A DNA stretch of 7,183 bases, from NCBI GenBank assembly GCA_016212745.1, contig JACRDX010000039.1, positions 1-7,183 on the forward strand. Reading direction: 5' to 3'. Source of the DNA: Candidatus Falkowiibacteriota bacterium. GTDB lineage: Bacteria > Patescibacteriota > Patescibacteriia > UBA11705 > JACRDX01. Positions 5,105 through 7,183 of the stretch are shown here, in pieces. Both the position numbers and the translations under genes were made by a program. Position 1 is the first letter of the stretch, and each line of letters begins with the position of its first letter. The notes under the pieces are model-generated. The model was given only the letters and a program-made list of their open reading frames with translations, was not told the origin of the DNA and ran no database searches.

Positions 5105-6502
5105 ATGAAATTTTTTGATACTTGGACTCGGAAAAAGGAGGAATTTAAGCCGCTTGATAAAATGGCCGTTAAAATTTATTCTTGCGGACCCACTGTTTAT
5201 AATTTCGCGCACATTGGAAATTTGCGCACGTATCTTTTTGCCGATATTTTGAAACGCAGCTTGATGTATTGCGGATACAAAGTAAAACACGTGATGAACG
5301 TCACTGATGTTGGGCACCTGACGGATGATGGCGATACTGGTGAAGATAAAATGGAAAAGGCCGCGCGAATGGAAAATAAAAGCGCCAAAGACATCGCGAA
5401 TTTTTATTGGCAGGCGTTTCGCGATGATTTGGCGAAATTGAATATTAGTGAGCCAACAATTTGGTGTCGAGCCAGCGAATACATTCAGGAGCAAATTGAT
5501 TTGATAAAAAAATTGGAAGAAAAAGGATATACTTATAAAATTTCAGATGGCATTTATTTTGACACTTCCAAAATTAAAGATTATGGATATTTGGCGCGAT
5601 TGGATATTAAGGGATTAAACGAAGGCGCTCGTATCGCAACAAACAAAGAAAAAAGAAATTCCACTGATTTTGCGCTTTGGAAATTTTCTCCGACAATTAG
5701 AAAGCGCCAGCAAGAATGGGAATCTCCGTGGGCCCCGCCTGGGCGAGGTAAAGCGTTTGGTTTTCCGGGTTGGCATACAGAGTGCGTTGCAATGGCATTA
5801 AAATGTTTGGGCGCGCCAATTGATATACACACAGGCGCGATTGATTTAGCCCCGGTTCATCATACTAATGAAATCGCGCAAGCGCGAGCTCTGTTGAACA
5901 AAAAATTTGTTCAGATATGGATGCACGGTGAGTTTGTCATTATTAATGATAAGAAAATGGCAAAGTCAGAGGGCAATTTTATGACATTGGCCAGTTTGAT
6001 TGGGCAGGGTTATGACCCAATGAGCTACAGATATTTGTGCCTTACAACGCATTATCGCAGCAAATTGAATTTTAATTTTGAAGCATTGTTAGCTGCGCAA
6101 GCTGGGTTAAATAATTTGCGCGAAAAATTTTTAAATTTTGGAAAAGCGAGTGGCAATATAATAAGCGAATTTCAAAAACAATTTGCAGACGCAATTGATG
6201 ATGATTTAAATATGCCGCAGGCAATGGCGCTTGTTTGGGCAGTGTTAAAAGCCGAAGCGAGTGATGCTGATAAACGCGCGACATTGTTGGACTTTGATAA
6301 AGTGCTGGGCCTGAATTTGGAAAATTATCAAGAGCAGTCCGTTGAGATTCCTGATGACATCAAAAAAATAGCAGACGAACGTGAAAGAGTTAGACAGAAA
6401 AAAAATTGGAAACGCTCTGACCAGCTGCGTGATGAACTGGAAAAACTTGGATGGATTGTTCGCGACACGTCAGTTGGATATGAATTAAAAAAGAAAATTT
6501 AA
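5105..6502 (+). CDS. cysS: Cysteinyl-tRNA synthetase
   Basis: Class I synthetase that attaches cysteine to tRNA-Cys in the cytoplasm. It has 465 residues, the usual length. Motifs are YSCGPTVYNFAHIGNLRTY, with the HIGH-type HIGN at 36-39 and the first zinc ligand Cys27. Further zinc ligands by homology are Cys227 (GWHTEC), His252 and Glu256 (PVHHTNEIAQ). The KMSKS-type motif is KMAKS (284-288) in KKMAKSEGN. The C-terminal helical region ends with RKKNW-like sequence and SDQLRDELEKLGW (438-450), the usual anticodon-side end. ATG 5105 is chosen because MKFFDTWTRKKEEF matches family starts; ATG 5075 lies at the edge of the terminator U-tract and would add 10 atypical residues. One oddity is that about seven extra residues (within APPGRGKAF, 210-218) split the normally tight SPWGxGxPGWHxEC motif beside a zinc ligand, and these coincide with a GC-rich palindrome. 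The next gene starts one base after the stop. Confidence 0.98.
   Translation: MKFFDTWTRKKEEFKPLDKMAVKIYSCGPTVYNFAHIGNLRTYLFADILKRSLMYCGYKVKHVMNVTDVGHLTDDGDTGEDKMEKAARMENKSAKDIANFYWQAFRDDLAKLNISEPTIWCRASEYIQEQIDLIKKLEEKGYTYKISDGIYFDTSKIKDYGYLARLDIKGLNEGARIATNKEKRNSTDFALWKFSPTIRKRQQEWESPWAPPGRGKAFGFPGWHTECVAMALKCLGAPIDIHTGAIDLAPVHHTNEIAQARALLNKKFVQIWMHGEFVIINDKKMAKSEGNFMTLASLIGQGYDPMSYRYLCLTTHYRSKLNFNFEALLAAQAGLNNLREKFLNFGKASGNIISEFQKQFADAIDDDLNMPQAMALVWAVLKAEASDADKRATLLDFDKVLGLNLENYQEQSVEIPDDIKKIADERERVRQKKNWKRSDQLRDELEKLGWIVRDTSVGYELKKKI
5733..5748. repeat. Short GC-rich palindrome inserted in cysS
   Basis: CCCCGCC (5733-5739) and GGCGAGG (5742-5748) are imperfect inverted arms with one C·A mismatch and a 2-base loop. 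5731-5748 has 16 of 18 G or C bases. The words CCCGCC (5734-5739) and GGCGAG (5742-5747) match the boundaries of the dnaK and dnaJ elements, with the mismatch at the same position. In dnaK and cysS the element also sits in the same codon phase, giving PPAG and PPGR. The encoded extra residues are absent from the E. coli enzyme, where SPWGAGRPGWH has no insertion. Confidence 0.65.
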
Positions 6503-6503
6503 T

Positions 6504-7004
6504 ATGGATTTTCCAAAACAAAAAACTAACAAAGTAGAAAAACCACGGCTGGAAGTTGGCGCGGGCGCGTCTAAACAAGAAGTGCCAATGTCAGCTGAAC
6601 GCGTTGACGATTTGGCGGCGGTTGAAGCCGACAAAAAAGAAGCAGCGTATATTGAACAACAAACTGGCGCGGAAGAAACTATTACGCCAGCAGGGCCTGC
6701 GATTGCACAAAAAAGTCCATACATTGTTGCAGTTGAAACTATTTTGGAGGAAGATTTGAAAGATTTATACGTGAATTTGCCGGAAAACAAAAAAGAGGCT
6801 TTTAAAAAGGAAGGTGAACGCGTGGCTGGTAAAATTGAAAAAATTATACAATCTGCTAAGGTGAGTGTAAGCAAAATAATCAGTCTAATCCGCAATTGGC
6901 TGTTAATGATTCCGGGCGTGAACAAATTATTTTTGGAACAAGAAGCGAAAATAAAGGCAGATAAAATTTTGGCAGTAAAAGAAATGCAAGAAAAGCGGAA
7001 ATAG
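6504..7004 (+). CDS. Small helical protein between cysS and mreB, function unknown
   Basis: 166 residues. The first 75 are polar and probably disordered, rich in Lys, Glu and Ala. The C-terminal half looks conserved: VETILEEDLKDLYVNLPENKK, then KKEGERVAGKIEKII, a moderately hydrophobic stretch (SKIISLIRNWLLMIPGVNKLF, about 125-145), then a charged helix ending EMQEKRK. The hydrophobic stretch contains Arg, Asn and Pro, so it looks more like an amphipathic membrane-surface helix than a full transmembrane segment; this is inference. I recall similar small proteins next to mreB in CPR genomes but know no assigned function. It starts one base after the cysS stop, and its TAG stop overlaps the mreB ribosome binding site. 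Translation is therefore likely coupled to both neighbours, which suggests a link to the cell-shape machinery. Confidence 0.85.
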   Translation: MDFPKQKTNKVEKPRLEVGAGASKQEVPMSAERVDDLAAVEADKKEAAYIEQQTGAEETITPAGPAIAQKSPYIVAVETILEEDLKDLYVNLPENKKEAFKKEGERVAGKIEKIIQSAKVSVSKIISLIRNWLLMIPGVNKLFLEQEAKIKADKILAVKEMQEKRK

Positions 7005-7009
7005 GAGGG
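7003..7009 (+). promoter_or_regulatory. Ribosome binding site of mreB
   Basis: AGGAGGG, 10 bases before ATG 7020. Its first two bases are the last two bases of the preceding gene's TAG stop, so ribosomes finishing that gene end on the mreB initiation site. Confidence 0.8.
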
Positions 7010-7019
7010 CGCAAGAATT

Positions 7020-7183
7020 ATGTTGATAAAGAAAATCGGGATTGATCTCGGAACAACCTATACTTTGGTGCATCTTCCCAAAAAGGGGATTGTTATAAAT
7101 GAACCGTCTGTCGTGGCGGTTTCTCTTATTGATAAAAGAATTTTGGCGGTCGGAGACGAAGCAAAAGAAATGATCGGCCGCAC
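7020..7183 (+). CDS. mreB: Rod shape-determining protein MreB, N-terminal fragment
   Basis: Bacterial actin that forms membrane-associated filaments guiding cell-wall synthesis and rod shape. Only 54 complete codons lie in the window. They show MLIKKIGIDLGTTYTLVHL, with the actin-fold phosphate 1 motif IGIDLGTTYT at residues 6-15. The MreB-specific stretch follows: KKGIVINEPSVVAV (20-33), then ILAVGDEAKEMIGR (40-53). The conserved EPSVVA and GxxAKxMIGR words distinguish it from DnaK, ParM and FtsA. The start is fixed by the upstream AGGAGGG. The gene is cut by the window edge, so the rest of the ATPase core cannot be checked. A paralogue such as Mbl is possible. Confidence 0.93.
   Translation, partial: MLIKKIGIDLGTTYTLVHLPKKGIVINEPSVVAVSLIDKRILAVGDEAKEMIGR

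Noticed and set aside
5810..5817. GGCGCGCC palindrome in cysS as another element copy
   Set aside because: It lacks the CCCGCC/GGCGAG words and encodes residues in a normal, conserved segment.

Overview
The window looks like a stretch of a Candidate Phyla Radiation (Patescibacteria, Parcubacteria-like) chromosome. This is inferred from three things. A secreted protein carries the N-terminal signature WSEPTxNPPxGNVxAPINVS that I associate with that group. A small uncharacterised protein sits between cysS and mreB. Most genes have no Shine-Dalgarno sequence. TGA, TAA and TAG all end genes here, so the code is the standard one; lineages that read TGA as glycine (Gracilibacteria, SR1) are excluded. 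Placement in CPR is moderately confident; a finer placement is not possible from this window.

Layout. 1-1302: the 3' two-thirds of dnaK. 1298-1394: six copies of a 9-base repeat in two opposed orientations, filling the dnaK-dnaJ gap. 1406-2527: dnaJ with all four zinc motifs. 2519-3028 (minus): a small single-pass membrane protein whose end overlaps the end of dnaJ. 3029-3119: a divergent promoter region. 3120-4295: a secreted, Gly-Tyr-repeat, fibre-like protein. 4328-5026: a putative lipoprotein gene with clearly higher GC, a strong ribosome binding site and its own terminator, which looks acquired. 5105-6502: cysteinyl-tRNA synthetase. 6504-7004: a small conserved-looking protein of unknown function. 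7020 to the end: the start of mreB.

Function. dnaK and dnaJ form the Hsp70 chaperone pair. The middle of the window encodes three envelope or exported proteins. The last part is a tight same-strand run (cysS, small protein, mreB) that joins a translation enzyme to the cell-shape cytoskeleton; the small protein is the unknown partner there.

The most notable pattern is a family of very GC-rich imperfect palindromes inside the reading frames of three housekeeping genes (dnaK, dnaJ, cysS). All three share CCCGCC on the left and GGCGAG on the right, with the same single mismatch. All keep the host frame open, and each lies at a tolerant site: a disordered tail, an inter-domain linker and a loop. 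They look like copies of a short mobile or spreading palindromic element that adds peptide sequence to conserved proteins.
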